Assembly: GCA_050249455.1 (NCBI GenBank)
Contig: JBFWQM010000011.1
Coordinates: forward strand, 1 to 44,963
Direction of reading: 5' to 3'
Source: JBFWQM01 sp050249455
Lineage (GTDB): Bacteria > Pseudomonadota > Alphaproteobacteria > MPNO01 > VGEU01
Length of the DNA stretch: 44,963 bases
Below the pieces are notes generated by a model that did no database searches, had not been told where the DNA came from, and saw nothing but the letters and a program-made list of their open reading frames with translations. Positions within the stretch are counted from its first letter, which is position 1; each line of letters starts with the position of its first letter. Position numbers and translations under genes: made by a program. This document shows, piece after piece, positions 15,009-26,156 of this stretch.

Positions 15009-16919
15009 TCAGCGGCCCTGGTCGCGGCCGGCGACGGCGGCCAGCCGGTCCTCCGGCCGCGGCGGGCTGATGCCCCGGCTGGCAGGGTCCTTCTTCAGCG
15101 TCTCCAGCATGATGTCGCGCGCGATCGGCGCCGCCACCTTCGAGCCGCCGCCGCCGTGCTCCACCACCACCGCGATGGCATATTGCGGGGCATGCACCGG
15201 GGCGTAGGCGATGAACAGGGCGTGGTCGCGCTCCTGCCACGGCAGGTCCTCGTTCTTGATCACGCCGGTGGCGCGCTCGGCCTTGCTGATTCGGCGCACC
15301 TGCGAGGTGCCGGTCTTGCCGGCGAGCTCGCGTCCCGCCTCGGCGATGCGCGCGGCCCACGCGGTGCCGCCGCGGGTGTTGCTGACCGCGTTCATCCCGT
15401 CCATCACCACGCGCAGCGCCGCCTGCGGGACGCCCAGCGCGGCCGGCTCCGACGGCCCGCGCGCTGGCCGCCCGCCGTCGCGACGCGCCTCGGTGCGCGG
15501 ACGCATCAGCCGCGGCACCACCGCCTTGCCGCCGTTCGCCAGGCGCGCCGTCATGACGGCGAGCTGCAGCGGGGTGGTGGTGATGTAGCCCTGGCCGATG
15601 CCCGCCACCAGGGTCTCGCCCTGCTGCCACTGCTCGCCGGTGACGCCGCGCTTCCAGTTGCGGTTGGGGATGATGCCGGCCTTCTCGCCCGGCAGATCGA
15701 TGCCGAGCACCTTGCCCAGGCCGAAGCGGTTGGCCATCGCCTGGATCCGGTCGATGCCGACCCGGCGCGCCACCTCGTAGAAATAGACGTCGCACGACTG
15801 CTGCATCGCGGCGACCATGTCGAGCGCGCCGTGGCCGTGCTTCTTCCAGCAATGGAAGCGGGCGTTGCCGAGCTCGGTATAGCCGCGGCAGGCGATGCGC
15901 GCGGTCGGCGTGATCTGCCCGGCCTCCAGGCCGGCCAGCGCGACGATCGGCTTGAAGGTGGAGCCCGGCGCGTACTGGCCGGCGATCGTCTTGTTGATCA
16001 GGGGATGCAGCGGGTTGCGGATCAGCTCGCGCCACGCCGCCGCGGTCAGACCCTGGGCGAAGGCGTTGGGGTCGTAGCTCGGGGTCGACGCCAGCACCAG
16101 CACGTCGCCGTCGTAGATGTCCATCACCACGGCGCTGGCCGCCGTCTCCTCGCGCATGCGGGTCATGGCGAAGGACTGCAGCTCCATGTCGAGCGTCAGC
16201 GTGATGTCGGCGCCGGGCTGCCCTTCCTCGCGGTACAGCTCGCGGATCGGGCGGCCGACGGCGTTGACCTCCATCTGGCTGTTGCCGGCCTTGCCGCGCA
16301 GCGCGTCCTCCGCGGTCCGCTCGATGCCGTTCTTGCCGATGCGGAACCCCGGCAGCTCCAGCAGCGGGTCGCCGTCGAGCTCCTTCTCCGACGGCGCGGC
16401 GACATAGCCGAGGATGTGCGCGGCGTCGTTGCCGAACGGATACTCGCGGGTCTGGCCGACCTCGATGCGCACGCCCGGCAGGTCGGGCGCGTTCACCTCC
16501 ACCCGCGCGACGTCGGTCCAGTCGAGGTTCTCGCGCACCGTGACCGGCATGAACCGGCGCACCCGCTTGACCTCGCGCATGATGCGCTGGCGGTCCGCCT
16601 CGCCCACCGGGATCATCTCGGCCAGCAGGTCGAGCGTGTAGTCGAGGTCGTCCGACCTTTCGGCGACCAGCATGACGCGGTAGTTCTCGCGGTTGATCGC
16701 CAGCGGCACGCCGTTGCGGTCGAAGATGCGCCCGCGCGGCGGCGGCAGCAGCCGCACGTTGATCCGGTTGTCTTCGGCGAGCAGTGTGTACTTGTCCGAC
16801 TCCAGGACCTGGAGCTGGTAGAGCCGCGCGCCGAGCACGCCCAGCGCCAGCACCTGGCCGCCCGCCAGCATGGCCGCGCGGCGGGTGAAGTTGCGGTAGC
16901 GGCCGTTGTCGCGATACAT
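15009..16919 (-). CDS. mrdA: Penicillin-binding protein 2 (elongation transpeptidase)
   Basis: A 636-residue class B PBP. One membrane helix follows the N-terminal basic stretch (AAMLAGGQVLALGVLGARLY). The pedestal domain carries PPPRGRIFDRNGVPLAINRE. The transpeptidase domain has the catalytic SxxK in PGSTFKP (Ser about residue 320), the SxN position as SCD in MQQSCDVYFYEVARR, and KTG in AGKTGTSQVRR. It crosslinks glycan made by RodA in the periplasm. ATG 16919 follows mreD by 7 bases. The C-terminal ~25 residues are Arg/Pro-rich and probably disordered. Order mreB-mreC-mreD-mrdA-rodA supports the assignment. Confidence 0.96.
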   Translation of the reverse strand: MYRDNGRYRNFTRRAAMLAGGQVLALGVLGARLYQLQVLESDKYTLLAEDNRINVRLLPPPRGRIFDRNGVPLAINRENYRVMLVAERSDDLDYTLDLLAEMIPVGEADRQRIMREVKRVRRFMPVTVRENLDWTDVARVEVNAPDLPGVRIEVGQTREYPFGNDAAHILGYVAAPSEKELDGDPLLELPGFRIGKNGIERTAEDALRGKAGNSQMEVNAVGRPIRELYREEGQPGADITLTLDMELQSFAMTRMREETAASAVVMDIYDGDVLVLASTPSYDPNAFAQGLTAAAWRELIRNPLHPLINKTIAGQYAPGSTFKPIVALAGLEAGQITPTARIACRGYTELGNARFHCWKKHGHGALDMVAAMQQSCDVYFYEVARRVGIDRIQAMANRFGLGKVLGIDLPGEKAGIIPNRNWKRGVTGEQWQQGETLVAGIGQGYITTTPLQLAVMTARLANGGKAVVPRLMRPRTEARRDGGRPARGPSEPAALGVPQAALRVVMDGMNAVSNTRGGTAWAARIAEAGRELAGKTGTSQVRRISKAERATGVIKNEDLPWQERDHALFIAYAPVHAPQYAIAVVVEHGGGGSKVAAPIARDIMLETLKKDPASRGISPPRPEDRLAAVAGRDQGR

Positions 16920-16926
16920 CGCCGCC

Positions 16927-17442
16927 CTACACCGCCGGCAGGACCGCGCCGTGGACGCGGGCCAGGAACCAGGCGAGGAACGGGCAGAACGCGACGGTCA
17001 GCAGGAACTGGAACAGGACGGGCGTCGGGCTGATCAGGGTGAGGTTCAGGAGCATCGTGGCGATCCACACCACCGCCGCGGCGCCGAGCGCCGTCATCGC
17101 GAACGCCCACCACACCACCAGGAAGGACTTGCCGGCGAAGAAGCGCTGCTGCGAGGCCACCGCCTGGTGCACGATGACCAGCACCAGCGCCTGCAGGCCA
17201 AGCGCCGTCCCGCTCAGGATGTCCTGGAATAGCCCGACCGCGAACGCGCCCGACAGCGGCACGAGGTCGGGCCGGAAGATCGCCCAGTAGAACACCGCGA
17301 TCAGCGCCAGGTTGGGCGCCACGCGGCCATATCCCGGCAGGTTCATCGGCAGCGCCGAGGCCACCACCAGGACGATGCACAGGACCATCGGCGTCAGGCA
17401 GCGCGCCGTGCGGTCCAGCCGCTGCAGGAACCCAGGCGTCAC
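16927..17442 (-). CDS. mreD: Rod shape-determining protein MreD
   Basis: A 171-residue, strongly hydrophobic protein with 5-6 predicted membrane helices, matching MreD in size and in features such as NLALIAVFYWAIFRPDLVPL and GLFQDILSGTALG. MreD proteins are short and poorly conserved, so position is the main support: it overlaps mreC by four bases (ATGA) and precedes mrdA. It helps hold the MreBCD-RodA-PBP2 elongasome in the inner membrane. Confidence 0.92.
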   Translation of the reverse strand: MTPGFLQRLDRTARCLTPMVLCIVLVVASALPMNLPGYGRVAPNLALIAVFYWAIFRPDLVPLSGAFAVGLFQDILSGTALGLQALVLVIVHQAVASQQRFFAGKSFLVVWWAFAMTALGAAAVVWIATMLLNLTLISPTPVLFQFLLTVAFCPFLAWFLARVHGAVLPAV

Positions 17443-18323
17443 GGCCGCTTTCTCGACGCCGCGATGCGATCGGTGGCAAGGACGCCTTCGATGCCGACGT
17501 AGTTGACGACCCGCACGTGCTCCAGCCTGTCGAGCGCGACATAGGGCGCGACGCGGACCACGCCGTCGGCGATCGAGGACACCATGCCCACCGGCACGCC
17601 GGGCGGGAAGACGCCGCCGTGGCCGGAGGTGACGATGCGGTCGCCCGGCGCGACCGCGGCGTTTTGCGGCAGGAAGACCAGCCGCGGCTGCGGCGAGTTG
17701 TCGCCGGCGAGGATCGCCCGCTCGCGCGAGGATTCGACGACGACCGGGATGCGCGAGTTGAGGTCGGTGATCAGGAGCGCGCGCGACGACCGCGAGCCCG
17801 CGGTCGCTATGCGGCCGGCCAGCCCGACGCCGGTGACCACCGCCTGGCCGCGCGCGACGCCGTCGTTGCCGCCGGCGTTGACCAGCACCGCGTGGACGAA
17901 CGCGCCGCCCGAGTCAGCGACCACGCGCGCGGTCACGAAGCTGGTCCGCGGCTCGTCGACGAAGTTGAGCAGCGAGCGGAACTGGCGGTTCTCCTGTGTC
18001 AGCTCCTGGGCGACCGCGTGCCATTCCATCAGCCGCGCGTTCTGTTCGCGCAGCCGGTGGTTCTCCTCGCGCAGATGGATCACCTCGCGCAGATCGCCGG
18101 CGAGGCGCGCGATCGCGGCCAGCGGCTGCGAGGCGACGTCGAGGATCGGCGCCACGACGTCGACGACGCCGCCGCGGATGCGCTCGACCACGACGGTCTC
18201 CGCCTTGCCGAGCAGCATCAGCCCGAACGACACGAGGACCAGGAGGACGAACGCGAAGCGCTGGGTCAGCGCGCGCAGCGGCATGGCGACACCGACCGCC
18301 GTGCTGGAACGCTGCTTCGCCAT
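17439..18323 (-). CDS. mreC: Rod shape-determining protein MreC
   Basis: A 294-residue protein starting at ATG 18323. A short cytoplasmic start is followed by one helix (FAFVLLVLVSFGLMLLGKAE). A coiled-coil follows (REVIHLREENHRLREQNARL, then MEWHAVAQELTQENRQFRSLL), and then the two-barrel periplasmic domain, with VTARVVADSGGAFVHAVLVN, GVARGQAVVTGVGLAGRI and VAPGDRIVTSGHGGVFPPG. MreC links cytoplasmic MreB to PBP2 and is needed for rod growth. Its end overlaps the mreD start. A 74-base gap separates it from mreB. Confidence 0.95.
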   Translation of the reverse strand: MAKQRSSTAVGVAMPLRALTQRFAFVLLVLVSFGLMLLGKAETVVVERIRGGVVDVVAPILDVASQPLAAIARLAGDLREVIHLREENHRLREQNARLMEWHAVAQELTQENRQFRSLLNFVDEPRTSFVTARVVADSGGAFVHAVLVNAGGNDGVARGQAVVTGVGLAGRIATAGSRSSRALLITDLNSRIPVVVESSRERAILAGDNSPQPRLVFLPQNAAVAPGDRIVTSGHGGVFPPGVPVGMVSSIADGVVRVAPYVALDRLEHVRVVNYVGIEGVLATDRIAASRKRP

Positions 18324-18397
18324 GTCCTCCTCGATGCGCCCGCAGGAAGCCCTGCGCCGGGTTTACGATCTTCCGGCCAGGGTTAATGAATCGTCAA

Positions 18398-19438
18398 TCA
18401 ATACATGGAGGTAAGGACATTCCGGAGGGTCTTCATCTCCTCCAGGCAGCGCCCGGTGCCGAGCGCGACGCACGACAGCGGCTCGTCCGCCCGGGTGACC
18501 GGCAGGCCGGTCGCGTGCCGCAGCACGAGGTCGATGTTGCCCAGCAGCGCCCCGCCGCCGGTCAGCACGATGCCCTTGTCCACGATGTCGGCGGCGAGCT
18601 CCGGGGCCGTGTGCTCCAGCGCCACCTTGACCGCCTCGATGATGGCGCTGACCGGCTCGGCCAGGCTCTCGGCGATCTGGCGCTCCGAGATCACGATCTC
18701 CTTGGGCACGCCGTTCATCAGGTCGCGGCCCTTGATTTCCATCAGCGCGCCCTCGCCATCGGCGGGCACGCAGGCGGAGCCGATCTCCTTCTTGATCCGC
18801 TCGGCGGTGGACTCGCCGATCAGCAGGTTATGGTTGCGCCGGATGTAGGCGATGATCGCCTCGTCCATCTTGTCGCCGCCCATGCGCACCGAGCGGGAAT
18901 AGACGATGCCCCCGAGCGAGAGCACGGCGACCTCCGTGGTGCCGCCGCCGATGTCCACCACCATGGACCCGGTCGGCTCGGTCACCGGCAGCCCGGCGCC
19001 GATGGCGGCGGCCATCGGCTCCTCGATCAGGAACACCCGGCGGGCGCCGGCGCTCTCCGCCGATTCCTGGATCGCGCGGCGCTCCACCGCGGTTGAGCCC
19101 GACGGCACGCAGACGATCACCTGCGGCGAGGCGAAGCTCCGCCGGTTATGCACCTTGCGGATGAAGTGCTTGATCATCTCCTCGGCGATCTCGAAATCGG
19201 CGATCACCCCGTCGCGCAGCGGCCGGATCGCCTCGATGTTGCCCGGGGTTCGGCCGAGCATCATCTTGGCCTCGTCGCCGACCGCCAGGACCTGCTTCTT
19301 GCCTTTGACGGTCGCGATCGCGACGACCGAGGGCTCGTTCAAGACGATCCCCCGGCCCTTCACGTAGACGAGCGTATTGGCGGTACCCAGGTCGATGGCC
19401 ATGTCGGCCGAGAGCATTCCCAGCAGCCTGGAAAACAT
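18398..19438 (-). CDS. mreB: Actin-like rod shape protein MreB
   Basis: A 346-residue protein, exactly the usual MreB length when started at ATG 19438 (MFSRLLGMLSADMAIDLGTA). Upstream in-frame codons would add a Pro/Arg-rich stretch absent from MreB. Actin-fold motifs are clear: DLGTANTLVYVKGRGIVLNE (phosphate 1), GSMVVDIGGGTTEVAVLSLG (phosphate 2), and VLTGGGALLGNIDLVL (adenosine). RVFLIEEPMAAAIGAGLPV is the usual linker. It forms membrane-bound filaments that orient the elongasome. First gene of the five-gene elongation operon. It lies 90 bases downstream of leuA on the same strand, with a small hairpin at 19503-19518 between them. Confidence 0.98.
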   Translation of the reverse strand: MFSRLLGMLSADMAIDLGTANTLVYVKGRGIVLNEPSVVAIATVKGKKQVLAVGDEAKMMLGRTPGNIEAIRPLRDGVIADFEIAEEMIKHFIRKVHNRRSFASPQVIVCVPSGSTAVERRAIQESAESAGARRVFLIEEPMAAAIGAGLPVTEPTGSMVVDIGGGTTEVAVLSLGGIVYSRSVRMGGDKMDEAIIAYIRRNHNLLIGESTAERIKKEIGSACVPADGEGALMEIKGRDLMNGVPKEIVISERQIAESLAEPVSAIIEAVKVALEHTAPELAADIVDKGIVLTGGGALLGNIDLVLRHATGLPVTRADEPLSCVALGTGRCLEEMKTLRNVLTSMY

Positions 19439-19502
19439 CGTGTCTAGTTCACTCCGCAGCCAACCACCGGGCAGCCGCCGAACCGGCTCCCCCACCCCGC
19501 GC

Positions 19503-19518
19503 CCAGGTGTCGACCTGG
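19503..19518. other. Small hairpin between leuA and mreB
   Basis: CCAGGT-GTCG-ACCTGG makes a 6-bp stem with a four-base loop, 11 bases past the leuA stop. No T-run follows on the minus strand, so it is at best a weak or Rho-assisted end for leuA. Confidence 0.35.
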
Positions 19519-19528
19519 AACCCCGATG

Positions 19529-21082
<1,554 letters not shown>

Positions 21083-21142
21083 CGGGGAGCTCCTTCAAAC
21101 CTTCGGGTTGCGGACATAGGTGTCGGTGCAAGTGGCTCCATT

Positions 21143-21198
21143 CCCCTGAACGCGACGCCACACCGGGCATCGTCACGCCGCAAAGCGCCGTTCAGGGG
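21143..21198 (-). promoter_or_regulatory. Long-range stem in the leuA leader (attenuator candidate)
   Basis: On the minus strand CCCCTGAACG (21198-21189) pairs perfectly with CGTTCAGGGG (21152-21143), enclosing 36 bases. The stop codon of a possible leader peptide falls inside the first arm. No U-run follows the second arm, so a classical terminator hairpin is not evident. Confidence 0.4.
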
Positions 21199-21326
21199 CA
21201 CCTAAGTCGCAGAACCGCGCCACCAGCCGTCCCGCACGGACCCGTTCCCGTCGCGGCAGACGGAGTCCGGGCGGCCCGGGCAATCGCCCGTCCGCGCGTC
21301 TCCAACGCTGTCGCCACGTCGTCCAT
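21192..21326 (-). CDS. Possible leuA leader peptide, 44 residues (tentative)
   Basis: The frame runs from ATG 21326 to TGA 21194-21192 on the minus strand. The last codons are GTT CTG CGA CTT AGG TGC CCC TGA, giving a peptide ending VLRLRCP. CTT and AGG are unusual codons for DNA this rich in G+C, and the stop sits in the left arm of the leader stem, the geometry expected of a ribosome-sensing attenuator. Against it: only two Leu codons stand near the stem, and there is no convincing Shine-Dalgarno (the closest, AGAAGGA, is 18 bases from the ATG). Another frame across the same region is also open. Confidence 0.2.
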   Translation of the reverse strand: MDDVATALETRGRAIARAARTPSAATGTGPCGTAGGAVLRLRCP

Positions 21327-21511
21327 CGAGGTCGGTCCGTCGTTCCTTCTTGGCAACCCACGACCCGCGTTCCGGCGGCAATACCGTCGCCGGGCAGGGG
21401 TCGCTGCGAGGCTATGTCTACGCCAGATTTACCAGATACCGCAACGCCTTTCGTGCGTTTGCGGCGGTAGTGCCCCGTCCGGGCAGAGATGGGGGGCCGC
21501 TTCGCGCTTTT

Positions 21512-21602
21512 GTAGGGGCGGACCTCAGGTCCGCCCGCGGCGCCTCCGCGCGGCCCGTCGCATAGGCGGGGCGGAAAGGGCGGACCGGGGGTCCGCCCCT
21601 AC
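21512..21602. repeat. Intergenic palindromic GC-rich element
   Basis: GTAGGGGCGGAC at 21512-21523 is matched in inverted form by GTCCGCCCCTAC at 21591-21602. Each end also forms its own hairpin (GGGCGGACCTCAGGTCCGCCC and GGGCGGACCGGGGGTCCGCC). This shape resembles dispersed intergenic repeats of alphaproteobacteria. A related GGGCGGGTCC palindrome ends the Rieske operon at 40220-40240. Confidence 0.6.
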
Positions 21603-21619
21603 GGCTCTTGGTCGAGGCC

Positions 21620-22639
21620 CTAGTTCTTCGACTTGTCGACCAGCCGGCGCTCCTTGATCCATGGCATCATGTCGCGCAGCTTCTCGCCGATCTTCTCGAT
21701 GTCGTGCTCGGCGCCCTGGCGGCGCATCGCCTTGAACGAGGGCTGGCCGGCGCGGTTCTCCAGCACCCAGTCGCGGGCGAACTGGCCGGACTGGATCTCG
21801 CCGAGGATCCGCTTCATCTCGGCCTTGGTCGCGTCGGTCACGATGCGCGGCCCGCGGGTGTAGTCGCCGTACTCGGCCGTGTTGGAGATCGAGTAGCGCA
21901 TGTTGGCGATGCCGCCCTCGTAGATCAGGTCCACGATCAGCTTCACCTCGTGCAGGCACTCGAAATAGGCCATCTCGGGGGCGTAGCCGGCCTCGACCAG
22001 GGTCTCGTAGCCGGCCATGATCAGGGCGGAGAGGCCGCCGCACAGCACCACCTGCTCGCCGAACAGGTCGGTCTCGCACTCCTCCTTGAACGTGGTCTCG
22101 ATGACGCCGGCGCGGCCGCCGCCGATCGCCGCGGCGTAGGAGAGGCCGAGGTCGAGCGCGCGGCCGGTGGAATCCTGGGCGACCGCCAGCAGGCAGGGCA
22201 CGCCGCCGCCGCGCTGGTATTCCGACCGCACGGTGTGACCGGGGCCCTTCGGCGCGACCATGAACACGTCGACGTCGGGCCGCGGCTCGATCAGCTTGAA
22301 GTGCACGTTGAGGCCGTGCGCGAAGGCCAGCGCCGCGCCGGGGCGCAGGTTGTCGCGGAAGTCCTTCTCGTACATGTCCGCCTGCAGCTCGTCCGGCGTC
22401 AAGACCATGACCACGTCGGCCCACTTCGCCGCCTCGGCGTTGGGCATGACCTTGAAGTTGGCGCCTTCCGCCTTCTTGGCGCTGGCCGAGTTCGGCCGCA
22501 GCGCGACGACCACGTCCTTCACGCCGGAATCGCGCAGGTTGTTGGCGTGGGCGTGCCCCTGGCTGCCGTAGCCGACGATGGCCACCTTCTTCGACTTGAT
22601 CAGGTTCACGTCGGCGTCGCGGTCGTAGTAGACGCGCAT
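21620..22639 (-). CDS. ilvC: Ketol-acid reductoisomerase, class I
   Basis: A 339-residue protein, the class I length. It converts acetolactate and acetohydroxybutyrate to dihydroxy acids using NADPH and Mg2+ in valine and isoleucine synthesis. The N-terminal Rossmann domain starts at KKVAIVGYGSQGHAHANNLR, and VMVLTPDELQADMY and VAPKGPGHTVRSEY follow. The C-terminal knotted domain carries metal residues in TFKEECETDLFGEQ and FECLHEVKLIVDLIYEGG. ATG 22639. It is 81 bases downstream of ilvN and is likely the end of an ilvB-ilvN-ilvC unit. Confidence 0.98.
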   Translation of the reverse strand: MRVYYDRDADVNLIKSKKVAIVGYGSQGHAHANNLRDSGVKDVVVALRPNSASAKKAEGANFKVMPNAEAAKWADVVMVLTPDELQADMYEKDFRDNLRPGAALAFAHGLNVHFKLIEPRPDVDVFMVAPKGPGHTVRSEYQRGGGVPCLLAVAQDSTGRALDLGLSYAAAIGGGRAGVIETTFKEECETDLFGEQVVLCGGLSALIMAGYETLVEAGYAPEMAYFECLHEVKLIVDLIYEGGIANMRYSISNTAEYGDYTRGPRIVTDATKAEMKRILGEIQSGQFARDWVLENRAGQPSFKAMRRQGAEHDIEKIGEKLRDMMPWIKERRLVDKSKN

Positions 22640-22720
22640 GGCTGTCCTCTTCTTCCTCTGGTCGAATGTTGCGCCGTCCGGCGCGGATCGTTGCAGTGCG
22701 CCGGGCGGGCGCGGATTTAC

Positions 22721-23224
22721 CTACAGGCCTTCGGCGCCGCGCGCGATGGCGACGGCGCCGGTGCGCGAGACGTCGACGAGGCCGAGCGGCTCCATCAGCT
22801 TGATGAAGGCGTTGAGCTTGTCGGTCGAGCCCGAGATCTCGAACACGAACGAGGCGTTGGTGGAATCGATGGCGCGGGCGCGGAAGATGTCGGCGATGCG
22901 CAGCGATTCGACCCGGTTGTTGCCGGTGCCGGCGACCTTGACCAGCGCCAGCTCGCGCTCGACGAACGGCCCCGACATCGTCAGGTCGACGACCCTGTGC
23001 ACCGGCACCAGCCGCTCGAGCTGCGCCTTGATCTGCTCGATGATCATCGGCGTGCCAGACGTGACAACGGTGATGCGCGAGACCGCGTTCGCCGGATCGA
23101 CTTCCGCGACCGTCAGGCTCTCGATGTTGTAGCCGCGGCCGGAGAACAGCCCGATGACGCGGGCGAGCACGCCCGCCTCGTTGTCCACCAGCACCGAAAT
23201 CGTATGACGTTTTGTTTGTTCCAC
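22721..23224 (-). CDS. ilvN: Acetolactate synthase small (regulatory) subunit
   Basis: A 167-residue protein with the ACT domain at residues ~7-80 (HTISVLVDNEAGVLARVIGL, FSGRGYNIESLTV) and the second conserved domain to the C-terminus. This matches IlvN/IlvH length. It binds valine and regulates the large subunit encoded 28 bases upstream. The start is GTG at 23224, as no ATG fits before the ACT motif; its Shine-Dalgarno is weak, so coupling to ilvB translation is likely. The name ilvN or ilvH cannot be told apart here. Confidence 0.95.
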   Translation of the reverse strand: MEQTKRHTISVLVDNEAGVLARVIGLFSGRGYNIESLTVAEVDPANAVSRITVVTSGTPMIIEQIKAQLERLVPVHRVVDLTMSGPFVERELALVKVAGTGNNRVESLRIADIFRARAIDSTNASFVFEISGSTDKLNAFIKLMEPLGLVDVSRTGAVAIARGAEGL

Positions 23225-23252
23225 GACACGCTCTCGCCGGGGCCGCAGCCCC

Positions 23253-25022
<1,770 letters not shown>

Positions 25023-25156
25023 CGCACACAATCCTTCCGCCTGTCGGCGACATCGCCGGCCCAGTCCGTCACGAACCTAGGGCAAGTCCCCGGCATCGAG
25101 CGGCGCCCACGGACGCGCTGCGGATCCCCGCCGGGGCGGGATCACCAGGGGCCGGC

Positions 25157-25185
25157 AACGTATCCGCTCAACTGGCGGGGGTCAA
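25157..25185 (-). promoter_or_regulatory. Promoter candidate for ilvB
   Basis: On the minus strand TTGACC (25185-25180) and TACGTT (25162-25157) are 17 bases apart. The -35 is good and the -10 modest. Transcription would begin near 25150, leaving about 128 bases of leader that starts with a GC-rich hairpin (25143-25123). The -35 lies inside the last codons of miaA. Confidence 0.45.
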
Positions 25186-26145
25186 CAGGAAACTGCTAAT
25201 TAATGAAAAGATTTCCGGTTCCAGCCTTTCCGAATATTGCGCGGCGATTACGCGGTCGGGGACGATCTGGTGCCGGAACCACGTGGTCTGCCGCTTCGCG
25301 TATTGGCGCGTGGACTGCACGGCCGCCGCGGTCGCCTGCTCCAGGGTCGCCGCGCCGGCGAGGTGGGCGGCAAGCTCGCGCACCCCGACCGCCTTCATCG
25401 CCGGCAGCGACGGGTCGAGGCCCAGGGCCATGAGGGCGCCGACCTCCGCCACCGCGCCGCGGCCGATCATGGCGGCGAACCGGCCCTCGATCGCCGCGTG
25501 CAGCGCCGGGCGCGGCGGCTGGACCACGATGACCAGCGCCCGGACCGGCGGCGGCGCCACGGGGCCCGACTGCCAGTCCGACAGCGGCCGGCCGGTCGCC
25601 GTGGCGACCTCCCACGCCCGCAACAGGCGCTGGGTATCCGTCGGCCCCAGCCGGGCGCCCGCCGCAGGGTCGAGCGCGGCGACCTCCGCGCGGAACCCCG
25701 GGGCGCCGAGTTCCGCCAGTCTCTCGCGTGCGGCGCGGCGGCACGCCGCAGGCACCGGCGGCACGTCGGCGATGCCGTGCAGCAGCGATCGTATATAAAG
25801 GCCGGTGCCGCCGACGATGACAGGCAGCCGGCCTGCGGCGCGGGCCGTCGCGATCTCCGCCACCGCCAGCTGGCGCCACCGTCCCGCGGAGCACGCCTGC
25901 GCCGCCGGCAGCACGCCGTAGAGCCGGTGCGGCGCGCGGGCGGCAAGGTCGGGACCGGGGCGGGCGGTGAGGACGTCGAGCTCGCGGTAGACCTGCAGCG
26001 CGTCGGCGTTGATCACCGTGCCGCCGAACGCCGCCGCCGCCGCTGCGGCAAGCGCCGACTTGCCGCTGGCCGTCGGGCCGGCGATAACCACCGCAGCCGG
26101 GGCGGCAGGGTCCGCCGCCGGGTGCTCTTCCGAAAGCCGGGTCAC
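25168..26145 (-). CDS. miaA: tRNA dimethylallyltransferase
   Basis: A 325-residue protein, the normal MiaA size. It transfers dimethylallyl to A37 of tRNAs reading UNN codons. P-loop AGPTASGKSALAAAAAAAFG at about residue 22, DALQVYRELDVLTARP, VIVGGTGLYIRSLLHG and STRQYAKRQTTWFRHQ (tRNA and substrate motifs) are all present. The start is GTG at 26145; an alternative GTG lies just before the P-loop, but that would remove the usual short lead. No Shine-Dalgarno precedes 26145. Only 11 bases separate it from the divergent serB start. ilvB begins 146 bases downstream of its stop. Confidence 0.96.
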   Translation of the reverse strand: MTRLSEEHPAADPAAPAAVVIAGPTASGKSALAAAAAAAFGGTVINADALQVYRELDVLTARPGPDLAARAPHRLYGVLPAAQACSAGRWRQLAVAEIATARAAGRLPVIVGGTGLYIRSLLHGIADVPPVPAACRRAARERLAELGAPGFRAEVAALDPAAGARLGPTDTQRLLRAWEVATATGRPLSDWQSGPVAPPPVRALVIVVQPPRPALHAAIEGRFAAMIGRGAVAEVGALMALGLDPSLPAMKAVGVRELAAHLAGAATLEQATAAAVQSTRQYAKRQTTWFRHQIVPDRVIAAQYSERLEPEIFSLISSFLLTPAS

Positions 26146-26156
26146 AGCGTCACACG

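Larger units (their letters stand above)
21083..21619. other. Long intergenic leader region upstream of leuA
   Basis: 537 bases without a conventional gene. Reading toward leuA on the minus strand there is: a palindromic GC-rich element (21602-21512); a weak promoter candidate TTGCGG-N18-TAGACA at 21444-21415; a possible 44-codon leader frame (21326-21192); and a 10-bp inverted repeat with arms at 21198-21189 and 21152-21143. The leuA Shine-Dalgarno lies just before 21082. If the promoter is real, the leuA message has a leader of about 320 bases, enough for attenuation. Confidence 0.45.
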
